Made by a program: the position numbers and the translations under genes. Positions 1-7,683 of a DNA stretch of 64,000 nt are shown here, piece by piece. The stretch is from the NCBI RefSeq assembly GCF_014649815.1, contig NZ_BMTT01000007.1, positions 124,001 to 188,000 of the forward strand, read 5' to 3'. Positions within the stretch are counted from its first letter, which is position 1; every line of letters starts with the position of its first letter. The notes below the pieces were generated by a model. It did not search any database and was not told the DNA's origin. It saw nothing but the letters and a program-made list of their open reading frames with translations. This stretch comes from Streptomyces mutabilis (GTDB taxonomy: Bacteria > Actinomycetota > Actinomycetes > Streptomycetales > Streptomycetaceae).

Positions 1-157
1 GGGCGGGCTGCGACCGTGCCGGAACGGTCAAATGCGCAACTCTGGCAGTCAGTTGATCGCATCGATCACAAGAAAAGTTCGAAATATCCGCCAGATCGTG
101 CGACACACCGGCCCAATTGGCGGATGGCCCCACGCAAACCCCTCTACCGTGTGAGGC

Positions 158-1441
158 GTGAGCAGCAGCGGCCTCATCTACGCAGTCATTGTCGGGGCCT
201 GGGCCGCCTACTTGGTGCCGATGTGGCTCCGTAGGCAGGACGAGCTGAACGAGGCCCGTCCGACGGAACGCTTCAGCACCGCCATCCGGCTCCTGTCCGG
301 ACGGGCGGGCATGGAGCGCCGGTACGCCAAGGACCTGCGGTCGCGCTCCGCCGACGAGGCGGGGCCCGACACCGACGACCCGGACGCCGTCACCGATTCG
401 GTGGACGTCCGGGCCTTCGCCGTGTCCAGAACCCGCCGGCACACCCGCCCGGCGGCCGACGGGCACGCACCCGGCACCAGACGCGGACAGGCCGCGGAAC
501 CCGGACAGTACCCCGAACCCGCGCAGGCCCAGCAAGCGGAGCGGTCCTCGGAACCGGGGCGGAACCCGGATGCCGGGCGGCCCGGCGGGGCCGGCGCGGC
601 AGCCGCGCGCGCGCGAGTTCCGCAGGCTCGGCGCGCCCCCGCCTCGGCCAGCGCAGCGGCTCGCGCCCGGCGCAGCAAGGTACTCGCGCGCCGCCGGCGT
701 ACGACCGTGCTCCTCTTCCTGGCCTTCACGCTCGGTTCGGTCGTCGCCGCCGTCGGCGGACTCGCGTTCCTGTGGGCGCCCGGGGTTCCCGCGGTGCTGC
801 TCAGCGCCTACATCGCCTACCTGCGCGCGCAGGAGCGCCGCCGGTTCGCCTTCCAGATGGACCGCCGCCAGGCCGAGGCCGCCGCGCAGCGGCTGCGAAA
901 CCGCGACCGCCGCCCGCGCCGGCGCACCCCCGCCGACCCCGCCGACACCGTCGGCGACCCCGACGCGGAGGAGCCGGACGAGGGGCCCGAGTCGGAGCCG
1001 GACTCCGGCCTGTCGGCCCTCGCCGCGGACCGGCGAGCCCTGGTCGAGCAGACCGACCACGCCGAGTGGGTCGACCAGCAGCGCGAACGCCGGCGCCGGC
1101 CGCAGGGCGACAGCTGGGACCCGGTGCCGGTCCCGCTGCCGACCTACGTCACCGCACCCGTCGCCCCCCGCGCCACCCCCGACGTGGACCTCGGGTCGCC
1201 GGACGCGTGGAGCTCGGCACGATCCAGCGCCGTCGACCCCCACCGGGAGGAAGCGGCGGCCGACCCGGCCCCGGACCGCTCCGCCGACCGCGCGGAGGGC
1301 CGCGCCGAGGACCGCCCGGAGACCCCCGGCCGTAGTGACGCCCGCCGTGCCGCCTCCGCCCGACGCGCCCGCGAGCGCGGCCGGACACCGCTCTTCGACC
1401 AGTACGAGGACGGCGACCGCCCCCGAGCGGCCAACGAGTAG
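158..1441 (+). CDS. sepX: SepX/GlpR-like actinobacterial divisome membrane protein
   Basis: The 427-residue protein begins with a membrane segment (residues about 4-22) followed by the basic motif LVPMWLRRQDE and an ARPTERFSTA stretch. This N-terminus is characteristic of the actinomycete protein known as SepX in Streptomyces and GlpR in Corynebacterium. A second hydrophobic block (about 183-222) resembles a hairpin of two helices. The rest is a low-complexity Ala/Arg/Asp/Pro-rich cytoplasmic tail. In the family the protein sits at the divisome, supports cross-wall formation and partners a gephyrin-like protein, which would lie just upstream of this window. The GTG start directly precedes the first membrane segment. 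Family assignment rests on the N-terminal motif and on context (a tRNA gene then xthA downstream). Confidence 0.7.
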   Translation: MSSSGLIYAVIVGAWAAYLVPMWLRRQDELNEARPTERFSTAIRLLSGRAGMERRYAKDLRSRSADEAGPDTDDPDAVTDSVDVRAFAVSRTRRHTRPAADGHAPGTRRGQAAEPGQYPEPAQAQQAERSSEPGRNPDAGRPGGAGAAAARARVPQARRAPASASAAARARRSKVLARRRRTTVLLFLAFTLGSVVAAVGGLAFLWAPGVPAVLLSAYIAYLRAQERRRFAFQMDRRQAEAAAQRLRNRDRRPRRRTPADPADTVGDPDAEEPDEGPESEPDSGLSALAADRRALVEQTDHAEWVDQQRERRRRPQGDSWDPVPVPLPTYVTAPVAPRATPDVDLGSPDAWSSARSSAVDPHREEAAADPAPDRSADRAEGRAEDRPETPGRSDARRAASARRARERGRTPLFDQYEDGDRPRAANE

Positions 1442-1526
1442 TCCTCGTCGCGGCCGGCCTGCCCGGGTGCCTCGGAAGCGATTTTTGAGCAGGCCGGTCG
1501 GGGTGCTAAAGTTTCACTCGTTGCAA

Positions 1527-1600
1527 GGGCCTGTGGCGCAGTCCGGTAGCGCACCTCGTTCGCATCGAGGGGGCCAGGGGTTCAAATCCCCTCAGGTCCA
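1527..1600 (+). tRNA. tRNA-Ala, anticodon CGC
   Basis: The 74-nt cloverleaf folds fully. The acceptor stem is GGGCCTG/CAGGTCC and contains the G3:U70 wobble that defines alanine tRNAs. The anticodon stem CCTCG/CGAGG closes loop TTCGCAT, with anticodon CGC reading GCG codons. The T arm is AGGGG-TTCAAAT-CCCCT and A73 is at position 1600. CCA is not encoded, as is usual in Streptomyces. A strong hairpin follows 10 nt later. Confidence 0.95.
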
Positions 1601-1610
1601 CGCACATTGG

Positions 1611-1651
1611 CGAAGGTTCCGTTCGATCATCACGATCGAACGGGACCTTCG
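1611..1651 (+). terminator. Hairpin terminator after tRNA-Ala
   Basis: An 18-bp near-perfect inverted repeat (arms 1611-1628 and 1634-1651, one G-U pair, loop ATCAC) lies directly behind the tRNA. There is no long T run, which is normal in this G+C range. Confidence 0.8.
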
Positions 1652-1721
1652 TCGTTCTCGGAGGCAAGTCCACCCGGCCGCCGCTGTGCCATCGCCGCGG
1701 CGGCGGCCGGGTGGCCCGTGT

Positions 1722-2207
1722 CTACGGCACCCGGAGCGCCTTGGCATAGCAGAGGCTTTCCTCGTGGAACCGGTAGTAGCCGAACTTCTCGCACGGCTCG
1801 TAGCCGCTGGACGTGTACAGGGCCACGGCCTCGGGCTGCTTGGTGCCGGTCTCCAGCACCATGCGCGTCCGGCCGGCCGCACGGGCGTCCTCCTCCAGGG
1901 CCGCCAGGATGCGGCGGGCCAGCCCCCGGCCACGCATCTGCTCGATGACGAACATCCGCTTGAGCTCGGCGTCCCCGTCGAGGTTGCCCTCGTCGTTGGC
2001 GTCCTGGCTGCGCCAGCCGCCGGAGGCGACCGGGACGTCGTTCTCGTCGTACGCGATCAGGTACAGGCCGCTCGGCGGCGCGAAGTCCGACGCGGCCAGC
2101 TCCGTGGCGTCACCGCCGTCGCCGTAGCGGACGTCGTACTCCGCCTGGACCTCGTCGTTGAGCTTCACGGCGTCGGGGTGGTCGAAGGGGACCCGGCGAA
2201 TGTTCAT
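1722..2207 (-). CDS. GNAT family N-acetyltransferase
   Basis: The 161-residue protein has a GCN5-type fold. The acetyl-CoA motif A is visible as MFVIEQMRGRGLARRIL near residues 85-105, with the R-x-R-G-L-A pyrophosphate loop. The C-terminal LYTSSGYEPCEKFGYY strand-helix is typical of motif B. It probably transfers acetyl from acetyl-CoA to a small amine; the substrate is unknown. The ATG at 2207 is chosen because no upstream start in this frame has a ribosome site. The gene is transcribed divergently from xthA across a 69-bp gap and points at the tRNA. Confidence 0.85.
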   Translation of the reverse strand: MNIRRVPFDHPDAVKLNDEVQAEYDVRYGDGGDATELAASDFAPPSGLYLIAYDENDVPVASGGWRSQDANDEGNLDGDAELKRMFVIEQMRGRGLARRILAALEEDARAAGRTRMVLETGTKQPEAVALYTSSGYEPCEKFGYYRFHEESLCYAKALRVP

Positions 2208-2276
2208 GCTACCTACCGTAATGTGATGCGAGATCCGGGATCGGGGCACCGTCCAGTGTGCCGGTATCGTGCCCTG

Positions 2277-3080
2277 GTGCTCACCGTGACCTCCGTGAAT
2301 GTGAACGGTCTGCGCGCCGCCGCGAAGAAGGGCTTCGTGGAATGGCTCGCGGACACCTCCGCCGACGTGCTCTGCCTCCAGGAGGTGCGGGCCGAGCCCC
2401 AGCAACTGCCCGAACACGTCCGCACCCCCGACGGCTGGCACGTCACGCACGCCCCCGCCGCCGCCAAGGGCCGCGCCGGCGTCTCCCTCTACACCCGCCG
2501 CGAGCCCGACCGCGTCCGGGTCGGCTTCGGTTCGACGGAGTTCGACACCAGCGGCCGCTACGTCGAGGCCGACCTGCCCGGTGTGACGATCGCCTCCCTC
2601 TACCTCCCCTCCGGCGAGGTCGGCACCGAGCGCCAGGACGAGAAGGTCCGCTTCATGGGCGAGTTCCTCGCCTACCTCAAGGAACTGCGCGAGCGGGCCG
2701 CCGCCTACGGCCGCGAGGTCGTCGTCTGCGGCGACTGGAACATCGCCCACCGCGAGGCCGACCTCAAGAACTGGCGTGCCAACAAGAAGAACTCCGGGTT
2801 CCTGCCGGAGGAGCGGGAGTGGCTGAGCAGGGTCCTCGACCCGGCCGAGGGCGGCTACGTCGATGTCGTGCGCGCCCTGCATCCCGACTCGGAGGGGCCG
2901 TACTCGTGGTGGTCCTACCGGGGGCGGGCTTTCGACAACGACAGCGGATGGAGGATCGACTACCACCTGTCGACCCCGGGGCTGGCGGCCAAGGCGGTCA
3001 AGGGGTACGTCGAGCGGGCCGCCACGCACGCCGAGCGGTGGTCGGACCACGCGCCGGTGACGGTCGTCTACGACCGTTAG
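2277..3080 (+). CDS. xthA: Exodeoxyribonuclease III
   Basis: The 267-residue protein belongs to the Exo III / AP endonuclease family, which cleaves DNA 5' of abasic sites and removes 3'-blocking groups in base excision repair. Visible family motifs are SVNVNGLRAA at the start, LCLQE (metal-binding Glu), a GDWNIAH loop (catalytic Asp and Asn) and the C-terminal WSDHAPV with the active-site Asp-His. Length matches E. coli XthA (268). The GTG at 2277 places LTVTSVNVNG at the N-terminus, as in homologues. Confidence 0.93.
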   Translation: MLTVTSVNVNGLRAAAKKGFVEWLADTSADVLCLQEVRAEPQQLPEHVRTPDGWHVTHAPAAAKGRAGVSLYTRREPDRVRVGFGSTEFDTSGRYVEADLPGVTIASLYLPSGEVGTERQDEKVRFMGEFLAYLKELRERAAAYGREVVVCGDWNIAHREADLKNWRANKKNSGFLPEEREWLSRVLDPAEGGYVDVVRALHPDSEGPYSWWSYRGRAFDNDSGWRIDYHLSTPGLAAKAVKGYVERAATHAERWSDHAPVTVVYDR

Positions 3081-3112
3081 CCGGGCCGGCGTCCTTCGCC
3101 CGCCGGCCCGGA

Positions 3113-3188
3113 GCCGGCGTTCTCCGTCCGCTCGTCCTCAGCCGGCGTCCTCCGTCCGCTCGTCCTCAGCCGGCGTTCTCCGTCCGCT
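3113..3188. repeat. 28-bp tandem repeat, 2.7 copies, at the merR 3' end
   Basis: The unit starting GCCGGCGTTCTCCGTCCGCT occurs at 3113-3140, 3141-3168 (one mismatch) and 3169-3188 (partial). The last copy encodes the C-terminus of the MerR protein. The gene's stop codon lies at 3166-3168, the end of copy 2. The copies beyond the stop look like slippage duplications of the gene's last codons. Confidence 0.85.
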
Positions 3189-3822
3189 TCCGTATCCGCC
3201 GGTCCATCGCCAGCGACAGTTCCGCCTCCACCACGCTGCGGGCCAGCGGGCGCAGGCGGTGGAGGTCCCCTTCGGGGGCGTGGCGGAGGATCAGGTCGGC
3301 GAAGAGGTCGGCGAGGGCGTCGGCGTGTTCGCGGACGCGGGCGCCGGCCTGGAGGACCTCGCCGAGGGGAATGCCCTCGCGGACCAGGGCGGAGGAGACC
3401 TCCAGCAGGCGGTGGCTGATGTGGACGATCTGGTCGCCGTCGGTGCCGACGTATCCGAGGTCCATGGCGGCGGCCAGGTTCTCGGGGGTGACCTGGCCCT
3501 CGAAGCGGGCGGCGAGTTCCTCGGGGGTGAGGCGGACCGGGGTCTCCTCGGTGGGTTCGCCGTAGCCGAGCAGGTCGCCGACGTCGCGGCCGTGGTCGAA
3601 GGCGTCGGCGAGTTCCGCGATGCCGCTGAGGGTGTGCCCGCGCTCCAGGAGGGCGGCGATGGTGCGCAGGCGGGCCAGGTGGTGGTCGTCGTACCAGGCG
3701 ATGCGGCCCTCGCGGCGGGGCGGTGGGATCAGTTTGCGTTCGCGGTAGAAGCGCAGGGTGCGCACCGTGATGCCGGCCAGCCGGGCCAGTTCCTCCATGC
3801 GGTATTCGCGCTTCTCGGTCAC
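3166..3822 (-). CDS. MerR family transcriptional regulator
   Basis: The 218-residue protein starts with a MerR winged helix (residues about 6-75: YRMEELARLAGITVRTLRFY, then a wing with DDHHLARLRTIAALLERGHTLSGI). A long helical C-terminal domain follows, without the cysteines of metal sensors. MerR proteins bind spacer DNA between -35 and -10 and twist it on ligand binding. It is divergent from the monooxygenase operon across 132 bp that contain a 16-bp inverted repeat, so control of that operon is likely. The start is the GTG at 3822. Its 3' end is embedded in a tandem repeat. Confidence 0.88.
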   Translation of the reverse strand: MTEKREYRMEELARLAGITVRTLRFYRERKLIPPPRREGRIAWYDDHHLARLRTIAALLERGHTLSGIAELADAFDHGRDVGDLLGYGEPTEETPVRLTPEELAARFEGQVTPENLAAAMDLGYVGTDGDQIVHISHRLLEVSSALVREGIPLGEVLQAGARVREHADALADLFADLILRHAPEGDLHRLRPLARSVVEAELSLAMDRRIRKRTENAG

Positions 3823-3907
3823 GTCGTCGACCCTACGGCGTACCGTCGGTAACTTTCCTCGCCCGACCCCTACCCATGAGTACGGTGCTGCTCTACTCTC
3901 CCATTGC

Positions 3908-3923
3908 GCCAGTGTTCACTGGC
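3908..3923. promoter_or_regulatory. Inverted repeat, candidate MerR operator
   Basis: GCCAGTG-TT-CACTGGC is a perfect 7+7 inverted repeat. It lies 32 bp upstream of the monooxygenase start and in the divergent gap with merR. It is the only strong dyad in the gap. Confidence 0.55.
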
Positions 3924-3954
3924 AGAGTTCTAGGCGATGCGTGGAGGCTTCGGG

Positions 3955-5493
3955 ATGGCCGAGCACGAGCAGGTTCAAGAACACGTGCGGGTGGCGGTGA
4001 TCGGGTCCGGCTTCGGCGGGCTGGGGGCCGCCGTGCGGCTGCGGCGCGAGGGGATCACCGACTTCGTGGTCCTGGAGCGGGCGGGGAGCGTCGGAGGGAC
4101 CTGGCGTGACAACAGTTACCCAGGGTGCGCCTGTGACGTGCCGTCCCACCTCTACTCGTTCTCCTTCGCACCCAATCCCGACTGGCCCCGCACCTTCTCG
4201 GGCCAGGAGCACATCCGCGCCTACCTGGAGCACGTGACCGACACCTTCGGGCTGCGCCCCCACATCCGCTTCGACTCGGAGGTGAAGCGGATGGCGTGGG
4301 ACACCGAGCGACTGCTGTGGGAGATCGAGACGGTGAGCGGGAACCTCACCGCCGACGTCGTCGTGTCCGCGAGCGGGCCGCTGTCCGACCCGAAGGTGCC
4401 GGACATCCCGGGGCTGGATTCCTTCCCCGGCAAGGTCTTCCACTCCGCCCGCTGGGACCACGAGTACGACCTCACCGGCAAGCGCGTCGCCATGATCGGC
4501 ACCGGCGCCTCCGCGATCCAGATCGTGCCGTCCATCCAGCCGAAGGCCGGGCATCTGACCCTGTTCCAGCGCACCCCGGCCTGGGTGATGCCCCGCATGG
4601 ACCGGGCGATCAGCGGCGCCGAGCGCGCCCTGCACCGGGCGTTGCCCGTCACCACCAAGCTGCGGCGCGGGCTGCTGTGGGGCATCCGCGAGCTCCAGGT
4701 GCAGGCCTTCACCAAGCACCCGAACGAGCTGGGCTTCGTCGAGCAGATCGCCAAGCGCAACATGGCCTCCGCCGTCAAGGACCCGGCCCTGCGCGCCAAG
4801 CTGACCCCGGACTACCGCATCGGCTGCAAGCGCATCCTGCTGTCGAGCTCGTACTATCCGGCGCTCGCCCAGCCGAACGTCGACGTGGTCGCCAGCGGGT
4901 TGAGCGAGGTGCGCGGCTCGACCCTCGTCGCCGCAGACGGCACCGAGACCGAGGCCGACGTGATCATCTTCGGCACCGGTTTCCACGTCACCGACATGCC
5001 CATCGCGGAGCGGGTCGTGGGCGTGGACGGGCGGACCCTCGCCGAGACCTGGAAGGGCGGCATGGAGGCCCTGCGCGGTGCCTCGGCGACCGGCTTCCCC
5101 AACTGGATGACGATCATCGGCCCCAACACCGGCCTCGGGAACTCCTCGATGATCCTGATGATCGAGTCGCAGCTGAACTACATGGCGGACTACCTGCGCC
5201 AGCTGAAGGTGCTCGGCGGCCGGGTCGCTCTCGACGCCCGCCCCGCAGCCGTCCGCAACTGGAACCACCGGGTGCAGGAGCGCATGAAGCGCACGGTGTG
5301 GAACACCGGCGGCTGCACCAGCTGGTACCTGGACGCGAGCGGCCGCAACACCACGGTGTGGCCCGGCACGACCGCCGAGTTCCGGCGGGTGACCCGGCGC
5401 GTGGACCTGGCGGAGTACGAGGTGCTGCGCACGGCCGTCGCCGGGGCGGCCCCCGTCGCGGACGCGGACGCGAACGTCGAGGTGAGCGCGTGA
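3955..5493 (+). CDS. Flavin-containing Baeyer-Villiger-type monooxygenase
   Basis: The 512-residue protein has two Rossmann dinucleotide motifs: GSGFGGLG near residue 18 (FAD) and GTGASAIQ near 183 (NADPH). Between them is the BVMO fingerprint FPGKVFHSARWD (FxGxxxHxxxW-[PD]), and GGTWRDNSYPG is typical of the family. It should insert oxygen next to a ketone carbonyl or hydroxylate a lipophilic substrate, using NADPH, FAD and O2. The start at 3955 is preferred over the ATG at 3937 because GGAGG ends 7 nt upstream. It overlaps the following hydrolase by 4 bp, so an ester product may be passed on for hydrolysis. Confidence 0.88.
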   Translation: MAEHEQVQEHVRVAVIGSGFGGLGAAVRLRREGITDFVVLERAGSVGGTWRDNSYPGCACDVPSHLYSFSFAPNPDWPRTFSGQEHIRAYLEHVTDTFGLRPHIRFDSEVKRMAWDTERLLWEIETVSGNLTADVVVSASGPLSDPKVPDIPGLDSFPGKVFHSARWDHEYDLTGKRVAMIGTGASAIQIVPSIQPKAGHLTLFQRTPAWVMPRMDRAISGAERALHRALPVTTKLRRGLLWGIRELQVQAFTKHPNELGFVEQIAKRNMASAVKDPALRAKLTPDYRIGCKRILLSSSYYPALAQPNVDVVASGLSEVRGSTLVAADGTETEADVIIFGTGFHVTDMPIAERVVGVDGRTLAETWKGGMEALRGASATGFPNWMTIIGPNTGLGNSSMILMIESQLNYMADYLRQLKVLGGRVALDARPAAVRNWNHRVQERMKRTVWNTGGCTSWYLDASGRNTTVWPGTTAEFRRVTRRVDLAEYEVLRTAVAGAAPVADADANVEVSA

Positions 5494-6434
5494 GCCGCCT
5501 GATGCACGTCGCCGCCGGGCCGTACGCCCCGCCCGTCCCCGCCCGTGAGCTGACCGTCGTCTCCGCGGACGGCGCCCGCATCCACGTCGAGGTGCACGGT
5601 CCCGAGGACGCGCCCGCGGTGGTCCTCGCCCACGGCTGGTGCTGCTCGACCGCCTTCTGGGCGGCGCAGGTCCGCGCGCTGGCCGCCGATCACCGGGTCA
5701 TCGCCTACGACCAGCGCGGCCACGGCCGCAGCCCGGCCAACCCGGTCTGCGGTACCGAGCCCCTCGCCGACGACCTCGAAGCCGTCCTCGCGGCCACGCT
5801 CGCGCCGGGCGAACGGGCCGTGATCGCCGGGCACTCCATGGGCGGCATGACGGTGATGGCCGCCGCGTCCCGGCCCGGCGTGCGCGAACACGCCGCGGCG
5901 GTCCTGCTGTGCAGCACGGGCAGTTCGCGGCTGGTGGAATCCGCGACGGTGCTGCCGTTCGGCCAGGGCCGGCTGCGGACCTGGCTGACCCGGCGCGTCC
6001 TCGGCTCCCGGGCACCGCTCGGGCCGGTCACGCCGCTCGCGCGCAGGATCCTCAAGTACGGGACGATGGGCCCGGGTTCGGCGCCGGACATGGTCGAGGC
6101 GTGCGCCCGTATCGTGCACGCCTGCCCGAGCCGGGTGCGGCACGCCTGGTCCGGGGTGCTGGACGCGCTCGACCTCGACCACGGGGTGCGGGAGTTGAGG
6201 ATGCCGGTCGAGATAGTGGTCGGCACCGCCGACCGGCTGACCCCGCCCGTGCACGCCCGCTCGCTGGCCGCCGCGCTGCCGAACTGCGTGGGCGTGACGG
6301 AACTTCCGGGCCTCGGCCACATGACGCCGGTCGAGGCGCCCGATCTGGTCACCGGCAGGATACGCGCCCTGGTCGCCGCCCACGTGTCCACCGACCGCAC
6401 CGAACCCGCCGTACCCGCCGAGGAGATCGCATGA
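5490..6434 (+). CDS. Alpha/beta hydrolase
   Basis: The 314-residue protein has an alpha/beta-hydrolase fold. The oxyanion region is LAHGWCCST, the nucleophile elbow is GHSMGG (Ser near residue 113), an acid is in VGTADRLTPP and the catalytic His is in GLGHMTP near 275. The GTG start overlaps the monooxygenase stop (GTGA) and its own stop overlaps the next start (ATGA), so the three genes are translationally coupled. A role as esterase or lactonase acting on the Baeyer-Villiger product is inferred from context. Confidence 0.87.
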   Translation: MSRLMHVAAGPYAPPVPARELTVVSADGARIHVEVHGPEDAPAVVLAHGWCCSTAFWAAQVRALAADHRVIAYDQRGHGRSPANPVCGTEPLADDLEAVLAATLAPGERAVIAGHSMGGMTVMAAASRPGVREHAAAVLLCSTGSSRLVESATVLPFGQGRLRTWLTRRVLGSRAPLGPVTPLARRILKYGTMGPGSAPDMVEACARIVHACPSRVRHAWSGVLDALDLDHGVRELRMPVEIVVGTADRLTPPVHARSLAAALPNCVGVTELPGLGHMTPVEAPDLVTGRIRALVAAHVSTDRTEPAVPAEEIA

Positions 6435-7324
6435 GCAGGGTGAGCCTGGAAGGGCGCGTCGCCGTCGTCACCGGGGCCGCGCGGGGCGTCGGGGAGCTGC
6501 TGGCCCGCAAGCTGTCCGCCCGCGGGGTCAAGGTCGCCCTGGTCGGCCTGGAGCCGGACGCGCTCAAGCAGGTCTCCGCCCGGCTGCACAGCGAGAGCGA
6601 CCACTGGCACGCCGACGTCACCGACCACGAGGCGATGGCGGAGGTGGCGGCACAGGTCAAGGAGCGGTTCGGCCGGATCGACATCGTGGTCGCCAACGCC
6701 GGTGTCGCCACCGGCGGTCCCTTCGTCGAGTCCGACCCGGAGTCCTGGCGCCGGGTGATCGAGGTCAACCTGGTCGGGTCGGCGGTGACGGCCCGCGCCT
6801 TCCTGCCCGCCCTGCTGGAGAGCCGCGGCTACCTGCTCCAGATCGCGTCCCTCGCGGCCATCACGCCCGCGCCGATGATGTCGGCCTACTGTGCCTCCAA
6901 GTCCGGTGTGGAGGCGTACGCGCACAGTCTGCGCGGCGAGGTCGGCCACCGGGGTGTGAAGGTCGGCGTCGGCTACCTGTCGTGGACCGACACGGACATG
7001 GTGCGCGGCGCGGACCAGGAGGACGTGATGCGCGAGCTGCGGCAGCGGCTGCCCTGGCCGGCGAACAAGACCTACCCGCTGGGCCCGGCGGTCGACCGGC
7101 TCGTGGAGGGCATCGAGCGTCGCTCGGCCCACGTCTACGGGCAGTGGTGGCTGCGCGGCATGCAGGGCGTGCGCGGATACCTGCCGGCCCTCATCGGCAC
7201 CGTCGGGCAGCGCGAGATGCGGCGCTTCGGGGACCGGCTGGACGGGGTGCGCGTCGGCCTGGTCGGCGCGGGCGGAGCCGCCGACGAACAGCGGCGATCC
7301 AACTCGGCTACGGTCCGTGATTGA
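6431..7324 (+). CDS. Short-chain dehydrogenase/reductase
   Basis: The 297-residue classical SDR has TGAARGVGE (cofactor loop, residues about 12-20), NAG in VVANAGVA, catalytic Ser in LLQIAS and the YCASK active-site Tyr/Lys near residues 157-161. It interconverts an alcohol and a ketone with NAD(P)H. As third gene of the operon it could supply the ketone for the Baeyer-Villiger enzyme. That would make alcohol to ketone to ester to acid plus alcohol a plausible pathway, but the substrate is unknown. Confidence 0.88.
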   Translation: MSRVSLEGRVAVVTGAARGVGELLARKLSARGVKVALVGLEPDALKQVSARLHSESDHWHADVTDHEAMAEVAAQVKERFGRIDIVVANAGVATGGPFVESDPESWRRVIEVNLVGSAVTARAFLPALLESRGYLLQIASLAAITPAPMMSAYCASKSGVEAYAHSLRGEVGHRGVKVGVGYLSWTDTDMVRGADQEDVMRELRQRLPWPANKTYPLGPAVDRLVEGIERRSAHVYGQWWLRGMQGVRGYLPALIGTVGQREMRRFGDRLDGVRVGLVGAGGAADEQRRSNSATVRD

Positions 7325-7412
7325 TCGACATGCGCAGGGTCACCGCCCGTGTGAATCTGATCGAGCGCCCGGCTGATCCGGTCGGGCCCGATCACCACAG
7401 GAGTGAACCCAC

Positions 7413-7613
7413 ATGGGTATCAAGGACCAGTTCCAGGACAAGGCCGAGCGCATGCAGCAGCAGGGCAAGCAGCGTGCCGACCAGGCCAGGGAGCAGATGC
7501 CGAACCGCGACGACCGCGACCGCGACCGCCGCCGCGACGAGGACGAGATGGACCCCTCCTCGCGCCGCCGCCGCGACGAGGACGAGCGCTTCGAGAGCAG
7601 CTACGACGCCTGA
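7413..7613 (+). CDS. Small hydrophilic hypothetical protein
   Basis: The 66-residue protein is extremely charged. It starts MGIKDQFQDKAERMQQQGKQ, likely an amphipathic helix, followed by a DRDRDRRRDED-type disordered tail. AGGAG lies about 9 nt upstream of the ATG, and a strong terminator follows. Similar small Lys/Gln/Asp-rich proteins are common in Streptomyces; no function can be read from the sequence. Confidence 0.75.
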   Translation: MGIKDQFQDKAERMQQQGKQRADQAREQMPNRDDRDRDRRRDEDEMDPSSRRRRDEDERFESSYDA

Positions 7614-7631
7614 CGCGCTGCCGCTGAGCTG

Positions 7632-7664
7632 AAGGGGCGCCCCCCTGCCGGGAGGGCGCCCCTT
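7632..7664. terminator. Bidirectional hairpin terminator
   Basis: The arms AAGGGGCGCCC and GGGCGCCCCTT form an 11-bp stem ending in TTT. It sits between the small protein gene and the converging tricorn protease gene. Confidence 0.8.
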
Positions 7665-7683
7665 TCGCGTGGCTGGCGGGGCC

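Noticed and set aside
1722-3050. 442-codon reading of the GNAT gene including sequence opposite xthA
   Set aside because: The upstream part is antisense to xthA; the acetyltransferase starts at the ATG at 2207.
570-3080. 836-codon reading joining part of sepX, the tRNA and xthA
   Set aside because: It crosses a tRNA and a terminator; only the part from 2277 is xthA.
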